From Kallotenue papyrolyticum (lineage in GTDB: Bacteria; Chloroflexota; Chloroflexia; Chloroflexales; Kallotenuaceae), in NCBI RefSeq assembly GCF_000526415.1, contig NZ_JAGA01000002.1, positions 1,232,001-1,296,000 on the forward strand: a DNA stretch of 64,000 bases, in the 5' to 3' direction. Shown here one piece after another: positions 8,293 to 16,306 of this stretch. Positions within the stretch are counted from its first letter, which is position 1. Each line of letters opens with the position of its first letter. The translations under genes were made by a program, and so were the position numbers. The notes beneath the pieces were generated by a model. It was given only the letters and a program-made list of their open reading frames with translations, searched no databases and was not told the origin of the DNA.

Positions 8293-9111
8293 TTACTTGA
8301 TGGTCAGCAGTGCGTCTCCCAGGCTCGCTGCGTGCTGTGTAGGGGCCGGCTCGTACGTGGCGCGAAACAGGCCCTGGCACAGGCTGGTGTTGAAGGCGAT
8401 GTTGAGCCGCGCGGCTCGCGAATGGCGGAGATACGTGCTCAGTTCGTCGGAGCGCAATGGCTGGCCTGTGGACGTCGTAAACAGCAGCGCCTGTGCATCG
8501 GTCGGCAGGCCCAAGAGGCGACGACGGTGCAGGTAGCGCTGTAGATCACCGGCAGCGCGTGGTACGCGTTGTTGGCGTTGATCGACGCGCACGACCACAT
8601 CCTCACCGGTAGGTTGGAGTGCAGCGATGGTGAGCCTGAGAAGTAGGTCATCGGGCAGTCCGGCCTGGCGCAACCGCTGCAACAGCGCGTCCTGCCGCGC
8701 CAGAAAACCCTTGATCTGTAGCCGTCGCCGAACTTCATCCAGATTGCGCGCATCAACGTCATCTGGAAAGATCTCAGCAAACGATCGGTCGGCATTCACA
8801 CCGGTAGTGATCTCGTCGGCGGCGCAGTTGTTGCGCAGTTCGATCAACACCTGCGCCACGCCGGGGAGCCGCTGCACCGCTCGGCGAATATCTTCGGCCA
8901 TCATATATGCAAAGATCGGCGCGCACCAAAAGGTCGGTAGCTTGTAAACTACCGTGACCGTCGCGCCGACGATGCGAATCTCGTCCACAAAGCCTAATGC
9001 AACGATCGACTCGTCCAGTTCCGGATCGTACACCTGCTGCAGGCATGCGAGAATGGCTTGCGGATCCGGGGTGGATCGTGCAGAGGTTGGGGTTGAACGA
9101 GTGGCATCCAT
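8293..9111 (-). CDS. Long DUF59 protein with an uncharacterised C-terminal extension
   Basis: Protein of 272 residues. Residues about 18-95 form a DUF59/MIP18 domain (VYDPELDESIVALGF, LPTFWCAP with its conserved Cys, then VAQVLIELRNN). The remaining 175 residues are not a domain I recognise; they look mainly helical and Arg/Leu-rich, ending in FRATYEP and a short tail. A second DUF59 protein in the same operon is far shorter, so the two may form a pair. By family it should assist metal or FeS centre maturation; the C-terminal part may bind the client. Placed between the amidohydrolase-2 gene and the alcohol dehydrogenase gene. Confidence 0.75.
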   Translation of the reverse strand: MDATRSTPTSARSTPDPQAILACLQQVYDPELDESIVALGFVDEIRIVGATVTVVYKLPTFWCAPIFAYMMAEDIRRAVQRLPGVAQVLIELRNNCAADEITTGVNADRSFAEIFPDDVDARNLDEVRRRLQIKGFLARQDALLQRLRQAGLPDDLLLRLTIAALQPTGEDVVVRVDQRQQRVPRAAGDLQRYLHRRRLLGLPTDAQALLFTTSTGQPLRSDELSTYLRHSRAARLNIAFNTSLCQGLFRATYEPAPTQHAASLGDALLTIK

Positions 9112-9155
9112 GAGCGACTCCCGGCGCGCCGATCCCCGATCGGCGCGCCTGCTGC

Positions 9156-10232
9156 TTAGGCATTGGCCGGTTCAAGACGGGCTGGGGTTTGCGCTGTTGC
9201 CCGTTGCGCCTGCTGCGCCAGATCATCTTGCCTGAGGCGCGCCAGGGTTGCCTCCACGTCCAGGCCGTAGAGTCGCGCGGCATTCAGGCCTAAAATCTTG
9301 CGCTTGGTCTCCATGTCAAGGTCAACGCCATACTCAGCCTTGAGATCGTCGGGGAGCTCAAAGGCCATGAAGCGCTCAATCAGCCACCGCGGGGTCCAGA
9401 TCGCATAGTCGCTAGCGAAGAGCAGCTTGTCGGGACCCAGCCAGTAGAGCAGATTGGCCATCACCTCAGCGAAGTAGCGCGGCCGGCTGTGAATAAAGGG
9501 CATGACCACGGCCAGGCCACCATACACGTTGGTCTCCTGGGTTGCGATCCAGCAGAAATCTTCCAGCCGTGGTAGTCCGCAGTGCTCGACGATAAAGTTG
9601 AGCTCTTGAAACTCGGTCGCGACGTCGTCGATGTCGGCGACATCGAAGGCATCACGATTGAGCGGCCAGATCGTTGGGCCTTTGTGCACATGGACGTTGC
9701 GAATACCAAGGCGGACACACTCTTCGAGATAGCGTTTCGCTTCTGGATCGGTCAGCTTGTAGCCTTTAGAGGCGCCTTTCCATTCGGCAGTGTAGAGTTT
9801 GACGCCAGGAATATCGTATTCTGCCTTGAGCCGGCGGAGATTGTTGAGGCCCATCGGTCCATCGTCGCCGTCACGCGGGTCCCAGGCGCCATTGAGAATC
9901 ACGCGATCAGGATACATGCGCTTGAGAACGGCGTTCTGCTCAGTGGTATTGAAACCATTCTTGAAGAAGTCGGTCAGATAGGTGGATTGCATGATGCAGA
10001 CATCGACGTAACCATCGATAAACAGGTCACGCACCATGTCTTCGGTACTATATTTTTCATAGTGCTCCAGAGTCCAGACCTGGTCGGGTGGCGAGAGGTT
10101 TTTGTGGTAGGCGTAGAAACAATCGATCCAACCCCGACCATATTTGTTGAGCTGATTGTGAGGGCTGGCATCCCAAAGGTGCGTGTGTGCATCGACAACG
10201 AAGATGTCTTCGCCCTGCGCCATGGAGTACAT
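9156..10232 (-). CDS. Amidohydrolase-2 family metal-dependent hydrolase/decarboxylase
   Basis: Protein of 358 residues with a complete Amidohydro_2 motif set: VDAHTHLW (HxH), VHVHKG, VEHCGLP and FASDYAIWTPRW with the catalytic Asp. The ATG at 10232 has GGAGGAACGGGT upstream; an in-frame start at 10271 lacks one. First enzyme gene after the IclR regulator, preceded by its own promoter candidate. Members of this family are often found with propane/phenol-type diiron monooxygenase genes together with DUF59 and alcohol dehydrogenase genes, as here, but no monooxygenase is in the window. The reaction cannot be assigned from sequence alone. Confidence 0.85.
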   Translation of the reverse strand: MYSMAQGEDIFVVDAHTHLWDASPHNQLNKYGRGWIDCFYAYHKNLSPPDQVWTLEHYEKYSTEDMVRDLFIDGYVDVCIMQSTYLTDFFKNGFNTTEQNAVLKRMYPDRVILNGAWDPRDGDDGPMGLNNLRRLKAEYDIPGVKLYTAEWKGASKGYKLTDPEAKRYLEECVRLGIRNVHVHKGPTIWPLNRDAFDVADIDDVATEFQELNFIVEHCGLPRLEDFCWIATQETNVYGGLAVVMPFIHSRPRYFAEVMANLLYWLGPDKLLFASDYAIWTPRWLIERFMAFELPDDLKAEYGVDLDMETKRKILGLNAARLYGLDVEATLARLRQDDLAQQAQRATAQTPARLEPANA

Positions 10233-10292
10233 ACCCGTTCCTCCTTGAGGCTGACGCGTGGATGGCGTCAATCTCGCGTGCCTAAGTAAGGG

Positions 10293-10320
10293 TGTATACG
10301 CTGGGCCGACGGTGCCTCAA
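10293..10320 (-). promoter_or_regulatory. Candidate sigma-70-type promoter for the amidohydrolase-2 operon
   Basis: On the minus strand, TTGAGG (10315-10320), a 16-base spacer, then TATACA (10293-10298), about 60 bases before the ATG at 10232. It would let the enzyme genes be expressed separately from the IclR gene, which lies 200 bp upstream. Confidence 0.4.
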
Positions 10321-10432
10321 CACCTCCTTTCTGGCATGGGGTGGATCGTTGCCGCTCCCCGTTGCGGTAACGACTCCGCCAACGCCTTTGTGCTAGCACG
10401 ATAGACTGTGACTGGCACACCAGCAGGATGAT

Positions 10433-11209
10433 TCAGGAGCCGCATCCCAGATTGGTGCTGGCATGTCTGGCCGTATGCCGGACAGCTTCGATTAACCGTT
10501 CCTGGCAACGTTCATAGCGGCTGCGAGGGATCGAAACGGCGATGGACGCCTGGAGCTGTCCCTGCCGGTCGAAGATCGGCGCACCTACACAACAGAGTTC
10601 GGGTGCAAACTCTTCGATGTCCAGGCTATATCCGCGTTGCCGCACCTGCAGCAGTTCGCGGCGTAGCGCAGCCGCGCTGGTGATAGTGTAGGCCGTGCAG
10701 GCCGGAAAGGGCTGGCGCTCTAGGAATGCCTCCCGTTCGGTGTTCGGCAGATAGGCCAGCAGTGCTTTCCCCAATGCCATAGCGTGCGCATTGCCGCGGT
10801 AACCGACGTAGAGCGACTGCACCCGCACCGGCTTCTGCCCCTCGACGATTGCGATAATCACCAGATCGCCATCCTGCCAGCGTGCCAGGTAGGCGGTTTC
10901 GCCGGTCTGGTCGTGCAATGCTTGTACTTGCGCCATCAACACCGGCATCACGTGGATCGTTTGCAGGAAGGCGCTGTGGAGAGAGGCGATCTTCGGGCCA
11001 AGGGTGTACGTCTGCGTATCGGCGCGGCGTGTCAGATAGCCTGCCGTAACAAGTGTATTGATCAGATGATAGCAGGTGCTCAGATGCAGCCCGAGGGCGG
11101 CGCTGATAGCTTTGGGCGTGAGGCCACGCGGTGCCGCGGCTACCGTCTCCAGAATGGCGGTGGCCCGTAACACCGAACCAACCAGATCTTGTTTGGGGCG
11201 CACGCTCAT
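10433..11209 (-). CDS. IclR-family transcriptional regulator
   Basis: DNA-binding regulator of 258 residues. The N-terminal winged helix-turn-helix (about 10-75) reads AISAALGLHLSTCYHLINTL. The C-terminal IclR effector domain includes YRGNAHAMALGKALLAYLP and SLDIEEFAPELCCVGAPIFD, both close to family signatures, and a conserved Cys pair. The ATG at 11209 is preferred; a TTG at 11227 would add six residues but lies inside the first operator-like palindrome, and neither has a clear ribosome site. It most likely controls the adjacent operon and itself in response to a small aromatic or carboxylic ligand. Confidence 0.9.
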   Translation of the reverse strand: MSVRPKQDLVGSVLRATAILETVAAAPRGLTPKAISAALGLHLSTCYHLINTLVTAGYLTRRADTQTYTLGPKIASLHSAFLQTIHVMPVLMAQVQALHDQTGETAYLARWQDGDLVIIAIVEGQKPVRVQSLYVGYRGNAHAMALGKALLAYLPNTEREAFLERQPFPACTAYTITSAAALRRELLQVRQRGYSLDIEEFAPELCCVGAPIFDRQGQLQASIAVSIPRSRYERCQERLIEAVRHTARHASTNLGCGS

Positions 11210-11221
11210 CGTACAGTACTT

Positions 11222-11236
11222 TTTCAAATAGTGAAA
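11222..11236. promoter_or_regulatory. IclR operator candidate 1
   Basis: TTTCA-AATAG-TGAAA, a perfect 5-bp palindrome with a 5-base spacer, 13 bases upstream of the regulator's ATG. The same layout recurs at 11300. Placement predicts autoregulation. Confidence 0.55.
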
Positions 11237-11299
11237 TCAGTTTCGTAAGGTGGTATGTTTCCACTATAGCATGGGTTAAAAAGAGGTCAAGAGATTCTT

Positions 11300-11314
11300 T
11301 TTCAGATAATGAAA
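11300..11314. promoter_or_regulatory. IclR operator candidate 2
   Basis: TTTCA-GATAA-TGAAA, same half-sites and spacing as the site at 11222, with 78 bp between equivalent positions. It lies 28 bp left of the point where the truncated amidohydrolase copy begins, in the position of an operator for a divergent plus-strand gene that is no longer there. Confidence 0.5.
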
Positions 11315-11342
11315 CGCGGCCCTGCAGGAGCTGCGCCGACAG

Positions 11343-11931
11343 GCTGAATGCGCGGCTGGTGGTCAATCACGTTGTGTATCCCACCGATGAGGAAATCCAG
11401 CTGCTGGCCGCGCGTGGGGTGCGCGTCACGCACAACCCGCTCAGCAACATGCGCCTGGCCTCGGGCGTGATGCCAATCGAGAAGTTTCAGCAGGCGGGCG
11501 CCAAGATCGGGCTGGGGCTGGACGGCGGTGCCAACGATACCAGCGATATGTTCAACCTGATGCGTGCCGCCGTGGGTCTGCAACGCGCCAAGCATCTGGA
11601 TGCCTCGGCCTATCCCACGGTCGAGGACGCGCTCTGGCTGGCGACCATGGGCGGCGCCGAGGTGCTGGGTATGCAGGAGCGCATCGGCTCGCTGACGCCG
11701 GGCAAGCAGGCCGATCTGCTGATCATCGATCCGGCCACGCTCAACTTCGCGCCGCGCATCGACTGGGTCAGCCAGTTGGTGTTCAACGGCCAGCCGCACA
11801 ACGTAGAGTGGGTCTTTGTGGCGGGGCGGCCGCTCAAGGCCAAGGGCAAGCTGGTCGGTGTCAACGAACGCAAGGTGATCGAGGCTGCCGAGCAGGTTGC
11901 CGACAAGGTGCGTGCCATCATCGCCAGGTAG
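11343..11931 (+). pseudogene. Truncated amidohydrolase fragment / direct repeat copy 2
   Basis: This is a 589-bp copy of the 3' end of the secreted amidohydrolase gene, covering its residues 273-467. It lacks the HxH pair and the H251/E254 ligands, so it cannot form the active site. The frame stays open and an upstream extension overlaps the IclR gene antisense, but no start with a ribosome site is visible. It carries H284Y and T465A relative to copy 1 and stops at the same TAG. With copy 1 it brackets the IclR/amidohydrolase-2/DUF59/ADH block. Confidence 0.9.
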
Positions 11932-11947
11932 CAGCGCTGCGCTGGTC

Positions 11948-11980
11948 GGGAGCGGGCCCTGCTGCGTTGCGCCCGCTCCC
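11948..11980 (+). terminator. Hairpin terminator after the amidohydrolase fragment
   Basis: GGGAGCGGGC and GCCCGCTCCC form a perfect 10-bp stem with a 13-base loop, 17 bases after the fragment's stop codon. No T-run follows. It differs from the terminator after copy 1, so the two copies have unrelated 3' flanks. Confidence 0.6.
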
Positions 11981-12080
11981 CGCTTCCACTGGCAGCTTAC
12001 GCCTGTGGCGTCTGGCTGCCGGCAATGCACCGGTGACAGCTGCGCTGCTGTCGAGCACACAACTGATCAACCGTGATCGC

Positions 12081-13109
12081 TTAGGATGCGGGACGCGGCG
12101 CTGCGCTCATGTCCGAGGAGTGACCGGGGAAGAGCCGGGCTTTGGGATCGACATAGGTCTTGATCGCGTTGACGGCTACCGCTGCCTGGCCGAAGCAGAC
12201 GGCGATCAGGTCCAGCTTGACATCGCTGGCGGCGATATCGCCGGCGGCGTACACGCCCGGCATACTGGTGGCGAAGCGGCTATCGACTTTGATCGAACGC
12301 TTTTCGATCGACAGGCCCCAATGCTTGATCGGCCCCATGTCGGCTTTGAAGCCGAGCTGCAACAGGACGGCATCCACGCTCAGCTCGCGCTCCGCGCCGC
12401 TCTGGTTGTTGACGATGGTGACCCCCGTGACGCGTTCCTCGCCGTAGACCTCCTTGATCTCCCAGGGCGTCAGCACCCGGACGCGCGACTGGCTGAGCTC
12501 GTGCAGCGAGCCCTCGTGGGCACGAAACTGATCGCGCCGGTGGATCAGAGTGATCTCGCGCGCGGTGTCCTGCAGGTTGAGCGCCCAGTCTACTGCCGAA
12601 TCGCCACCGCCGACGATCAGCAGGCGCTTGTCGCGGAACTCGGCTTTGGAGCGTACGAAGTAGTACACGCCGCGATCCTCGAAGCGCGCAATGCCGGGCG
12701 CGTCTAATTTGTTGGGGGCGAAGGCGCCGACGCCCGCCGCGATCAGCACCGCGCGGGTATGATACGCGCCGCGCGTGGTGACCACCCGCAAATGCCGCTC
12801 GCCGAGCGGTTCCAGGTTGACGACCTGTTCCTCCAGGCGCACCGTGGGCTCGTACTGCATGGTCTGCTCGACCAGGCGTTGGACCAGGTCGCGCGCCAGG
12901 ATCTTGGGAAAGCCTGGTACATCATAGATGTACTTTTCGGGGTACAGGACCGCCAGTTGGCCCCCCAGCTCGGGGAGGGCGTCGATCAGCAGCGTCTTCA
13001 TGCCGCGCAGACCGGCATAGAACGAGCCGAACAGCCCGGTCGGCCCGCCCCCGATGATGGCGATGTCAAACTCCGGCTGTCCATCCAGTGCCTGGTGTCC
13101 GTTGGTCAT
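12081..13109 (-). CDS. Ferredoxin--NADP(+) reductase, thioredoxin-reductase-like (YumC type)
   Basis: Flavoprotein of 342 residues that passes electrons between NADPH and ferredoxin. The FAD loop GGGPTG lies at 20-25, the NADPH-binding loop GGGDSA at 167-172, and the second FAD contact is YAAGD near the C-terminus. The CxxC motif of thioredoxin reductase is absent (YYFVRSK at the equivalent place), which separates this family from true thioredoxin reductases. AAAGGAGC precedes the ATG. It is divergent from the deacetylase gene and has its own promoter at 13153-13181. Confidence 0.9.
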   Translation of the reverse strand: MTNGHQALDGQPEFDIAIIGGGPTGLFGSFYAGLRGMKTLLIDALPELGGQLAVLYPEKYIYDVPGFPKILARDLVQRLVEQTMQYEPTVRLEEQVVNLEPLGERHLRVVTTRGAYHTRAVLIAAGVGAFAPNKLDAPGIARFEDRGVYYFVRSKAEFRDKRLLIVGGGDSAVDWALNLQDTAREITLIHRRDQFRAHEGSLHELSQSRVRVLTPWEIKEVYGEERVTGVTIVNNQSGAERELSVDAVLLQLGFKADMGPIKHWGLSIEKRSIKVDSRFATSMPGVYAAGDIAASDVKLDLIAVCFGQAAVAVNAIKTYVDPKARLFPGHSSDMSAAPRPAS

Positions 13110-13152
13110 GGGCCTTGCTCCTTTCCAATGGATGACCGCTGGTTAACCGGGC

Positions 13153-13181
13153 ATTGTAGTCGAGAGTGGCCCAGCTGTCGA
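13153..13181 (-). promoter_or_regulatory. Promoter of the ferredoxin-NADP reductase gene
   Basis: On the minus strand, TCGACA (13176-13181), a 17-base spacer, then TACAAT (13153-13158). Both hexamers are one base from the sigma-70 consensus and the position is 44 bases before the ATG. Confidence 0.6.
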
Positions 13182-13244
13182 GTGCCGGGCGGCTTGCGAG
13201 GGCCGTGCTTTCGTGCTACGCTTCTGCCCGGAAAGGAGCCGCCT

Positions 13245-14279
13245 ATGGCCACGGCCTATCTCCTCGATGATCGCTTTCTGCTGCACGATGATTGGGAGCA
13301 TCCCGAGAATGCGTCGCGCTTGCGCGCGATCCGGCAGGCGCTCCAGCGCAGCGGTATCCTGGCCGAACTGGTGCGCCTGGAGCCGCGCTACGCATCGATC
13401 GACGAGGTCGTCCAGGTGCATCATCTGCGTATGCTCGAGCATGTCCAGCGCATGGCCATGTTTGGCGGCGGGCGGCTCAACCCCGATACCTACCTGGTGC
13501 AGGAATCCTGGGATACGGCCCTGCTGGCGGCGGGTGCGGTGCTGCGCGCGGTCGAGGCCGTGCTGGGCGGTGAGGTGGCGAATGCCTTTGCGCTGGTGCG
13601 TCCGCCCGGGCATCATGCCACACCCTCGGCGGCGATGGGCTTCTGTCTGATCAACAATGTGGCGGTGGCAGCGCGGGCGGCGATCCAGCAGCACGGCCTG
13701 CAGCGCGTGGCGATCATCGATTGGGATACGCATCACGGCAACGGCACGCAGGACATCTTCTACGACGATCCCGCCGTGCTGTACGTTTCGTCGCATACCT
13801 ATCCCTTTTATCCGGGCTCTGGCCACTGGCGCGAGATGGGCACCGGCGCGGGCCTGGGCACCACGCTCAACCTGCCGCTGCCCTTCCACACCGGCGACGC
13901 GCCGGTGCTGCGCGTCTATGAGGAGCTGGTCCTGCCGGCGGTGCGGCGCTTTGCGCCCCAGCTGATCATCGTCTCGGCGGGCTATGATTGCCACTGGCGT
14001 GATCCGCTGGCGCCGATGCTGATGAGCGTGGCCGGCTATGCGCAACTCGCGGCAATGATTTATGATCTGGCCGCCGAGGTGTGCGAGGGTCGGCTGGTCT
14101 GTGCGCTGGAAGGCGGTTACGACCTGGAGGCGCTGGCGGCCGGTGTGCTGGCTACCTTGCGCGTGCTGCAGGGCCGTGCCGACGCGGTGGAGGATCCGCT
14201 CGGCGCGCAGCCAGCGCCAAGGGTCGATATTGAAACCATGGTCAACGGCTTGCGCCGCAGCCATCCCTTGCTGGCATGA
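13245..14279 (+). CDS. Histone deacetylase family protein (class II-like amidohydrolase)
   Basis: Zinc-dependent deacetylase of 344 residues, of the acetoin-utilisation/acetylpolyamine amidohydrolase type. Catalytic motifs are complete: RPPGHHA (H123, H124), [10 protein letters not shown] with zinc ligands D161 and H163, SAGYDCHW (D248), and LEGGYD. Bacterial members remove acetyl groups from polyamines, small molecules or proteins. The ATG has GGAAAGGAGC upstream; an apparent longer frame to 12759 lies antisense to the reductase gene and is rejected. Its TGA overlaps an ATG of the hisH frame (ATGA), and hisH starts 41 bp further, so the two genes are probably co-transcribed. Confidence 0.9.
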   Translation: MATAYLLDDRFLLHDDWEHPENASRLRAIRQALQRSGILAELVRLEPRYASIDEVVQVHHLRMLEHVQRMAMFGGGRLNPDTYLVQESWDTALLAAGAVLRAVEAVLGGEVANAFALVRPPGHHATPSAAMGFCLINNVAVAARAAIQQHGLQRVAIIDWDTHHGNGTQDIFYDDPAVLYVSSHTYPFYPGSGHWREMGTGAGLGTTLNLPLPFHTGDAPVLRVYEELVLPAVRRFAPQLIIVSAGYDCHWRDPLAPMLMSVAGYAQLAAMIYDLAAEVCEGRLVCALEGGYDLEALAAGVLATLRVLQGRADAVEDPLGAQPAPRVDIETMVNGLRRSHPLLA

Positions 14280-14320
14280 AGCGCGCCGCCGCGGCGGCGC
14301 ACACCAAGAGGAACAGACCC

Positions 14321-14944
14321 ATGATTGCCGTCATCGACTATGGCGCGGGCAATTTGCGTTCGGCGGTGCGTGCTCTGCAGCACGTGGGTGCCGAGCTGGT
14401 CGTGACCGACCAGGCCGCGGTGATCGCCCAGGCCCAGGGCGTGGTGCTGCCCGGCGTGGGCGCGACGCGCGACACCATGCAGGAGCTCGAGCGCCGTGGG
14501 CTGATCGAAGCGATCCGGAGCGTGATCCGCGACGGGCGGCCCTTTCTGGGCATCTGCGTCGGTATGCAGGTGCTGGCTGAGGAGAGCGAAGAGTTCGGGC
14601 GGCATGCCTGCCTTGGCATCGTGCCGGGGTGCGTACGCCGCCTGCCGGAGAGCGCCGGCAAGGTGCCGCAGATCGGCTGGAACCAGGTGCGCCTCCGCCA
14701 GCCGGAGCACCCCCTGCTGCAGGGCATTCCCGACGGCACCGATTTCTACTTTGTGCACTCCTACTACGTGGACACACCCGATCGGCGGCTGGTGGCCGGC
14801 TGGACGGAGTATGGTGTGAGCTTTGCGGCGATCCTGGCCGCCGACAATCTGATGGCCACCCAGTTCCACCCCGAAAAGAGCGGTCGCTGGGGCTTGCACC
14901 TGCTGGCCAACTTTGTGCGGCTGGTCGGCGCGGCGGCGCGCTAA
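14321..14944 (+). CDS. hisH: Imidazole glycerol phosphate synthase, glutaminase subunit
   Basis: Class-I glutamine amidotransferase of 207 residues that feeds ammonia to HisF in histidine synthesis. Signature stretches are [22 protein letters not shown] with nucleophile Cys79, and QFHPEKSG with the catalytic His and Glu. AAGAGGAA precedes the ATG; an ATG 45 bases upstream overlaps the deacetylase stop but adds a low-complexity Ala-rich start. Its partner hisF and the preceding enzyme gene hisA lie about 24-26 kb away in this window on the other strand. Confidence 0.95.
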   Translation: MIAVIDYGAGNLRSAVRALQHVGAELVVTDQAAVIAQAQGVVLPGVGATRDTMQELERRGLIEAIRSVIRDGRPFLGICVGMQVLAEESEEFGRHACLGIVPGCVRRLPESAGKVPQIGWNQVRLRQPEHPLLQGIPDGTDFYFVHSYYVDTPDRRLVAGWTEYGVSFAAILAADNLMATQFHPEKSGRWGLHLLANFVRLVGAAAR

Positions 14945-14969
14945 GGGCTGGGCGCATGCCAAAGAGACA

Positions 14970-15002
14970 GCGGCGGGCAACGCGCCTCGCGTCTCCCGCC
15001 GC
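14970..15002. terminator. Shared terminator between hisH and ftsZ
   Basis: GCGGCGGG and CCCGCCGC form a perfect 8-bp stem with a 17-base loop, between convergent hisH and ftsZ. Confidence 0.55.
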
Positions 15003-15022
15003 CGGACGATGGCGCTGTGGTG

Positions 15023-16174
15023 CTAGCGCCGACGATTGCGCAGGAAGGGCGGAATATCCAGGTCGTCCGTGCCGCTGTTGAACGAGGGCGCCGTCCGCTG
15101 CGGCGCTGGCGTCTGGCCGGCGCGCGGCTGATGATAGGCCGGCTGGTGCGGCTGCGGCGGCTGCGCCGGCATGACATTGCTGATGATGCGGTTGCGCTGC
15201 ACGTTGCGCGGCACCGGCTCGAAGCCCGTAGCGATCAGGGTGATCTTGACCTCGTCGCGCATGGTGGGATCGATCGTCGCGCCGAAGATGATATTGGCGT
15301 CGGGATCGGCCGCGCGCGCGATGATCTCTGCCGCTTCGTTCAGCTCCTGGATGCCCAGGTCCTCGCCGCCGGTGACGTTGAAGAGCACGCCCTTGGCGCC
15401 ATCGATCGACATCTCCAGCAGTGGCGACGAGATCGCCATGTTGGCGGCGTCCACCATGCGGCTATCGCCCGCGCCGCGGCCGATGGCCATCAGCGCCGAG
15501 CCGGCCTGGGTCATGATCGCTTTGACGTCGGCGAAGTCCAGATTGATCAGGCCGGGCATGGTGATCAGGTCGGAAATACCCTGAATGCCCTGGCGTAGCA
15601 CGTCGTCGGCCATGCGGAAGGCTTCCAGCATCGAGGTGTTGCGCGTGGCAAGCTGGAGCAGCCGGTCGTTGGGGATCACGATCAGCGTATCCACCACCGG
15701 CTTGAGCTGCTCGATGCCCTGCTCGGCCACCTTGCGGCGATGGGCGCCCTCGAAGGTGAAGGGCTTGGTCACCACGGCCACGGTTAGTGCGCCCAGCTCC
15801 TGGGCGATGCTGGCGATCACCGGCGATGAACCGGTGCCGGTGCCACCACCCATGCCGGCGGTAATGAAGACCATGTCGGCGCCCTTGAGCTCTTCTTCGA
15901 TCGCCTCGGTGGTCTCCTCGGCCGATTTCTGGCCGATCACCGGATTGCCGCCTGAGCCGAGGCCCTTGGTCAGCTTGTCGCCGATCTGGATGCGCGTCGG
16001 CGCCTTGGAATGTGCCAGCGCCTGTGCGTCGGTGTTGACGGTGATGAAGTCAACGCCCTGCACGCCCATCTCGATCATGCGATCGACGGCGTTCGAGCCG
16101 CCGCCACCCGCGCCGACCACCTTGATCACCGCCTGGCCAGCGCCCATCATGTTGAAGCCACCTCGTCCATCCAT
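15023..16174 (-). CDS. ftsZ: Cell division protein FtsZ
   Basis: Tubulin-like GTPase of 383 residues that builds the cytokinetic ring. The nucleotide site includes [10 protein letters not shown] (21-30) and the signature GGGTGTG (109-115). The GTPase core is followed by a Pro/Gln-rich linker and a conserved C-terminal tail ([14 protein letters not shown]) of the kind that binds FtsA and other partners. The ATG at 16174 has GGTGGAGG at good spacing; the ATG at 16180 would abut that site. Last gene of the dcw cluster, 132 bp after ftsA, with a hairpin terminator downstream. Confidence 0.97.
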   Translation of the reverse strand: MDGRGGFNMMGAGQAVIKVVGAGGGGSNAVDRMIEMGVQGVDFITVNTDAQALAHSKAPTRIQIGDKLTKGLGSGGNPVIGQKSAEETTEAIEEELKGADMVFITAGMGGGTGTGSSPVIASIAQELGALTVAVVTKPFTFEGAHRRKVAEQGIEQLKPVVDTLIVIPNDRLLQLATRNTSMLEAFRMADDVLRQGIQGISDLITMPGLINLDFADVKAIMTQAGSALMAIGRGAGDSRMVDAANMAISSPLLEMSIDGAKGVLFNVTGGEDLGIQELNEAAEIIARAADPDANIIFGATIDPTMRDEVKITLIATGFEPVPRNVQRNRIISNVMPAQPPQPHQPAYHQPRAGQTPAPQRTAPSFNSGTDDLDIPPFLRNRRR

Positions 16175-16306
16175 GACCATCCTCCACCTGCCGTGAGGGC
16201 GGACACCGCCGTGCGCATCTGCATGCGTGCTGTCCGCCGTCGGGTATCTTGGGTTTTCAATGCCGTTGTATGCCTGTGGCGCAGCTGGTCGGCGCGCGCT
16301 ACCGGC

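Noticed and set aside
11210-11227. TTG start of the IclR gene
   Set aside because: The TTG lies inside the operator-like palindrome; the ATG at 11209 fits the family length better, though neither has a ribosome site.
11131-11931. A 266-codon plus-strand gene including the amidohydrolase fragment
   Set aside because: The first part is antisense to the IclR gene and no ribosome site is present; only the 589-bp repeat has coding ancestry.
5593-11980. Composite transposon bounded by insertion sequences
   Set aside because: The bounding repeats are coding sequence of an amidohydrolase without transposase or terminal inverted repeats.
12759-13244. N-terminal extension of the deacetylase gene
   Set aside because: It lies antisense to the ferredoxin-NADP reductase gene and the good ribosome site is at the ATG at 13245.
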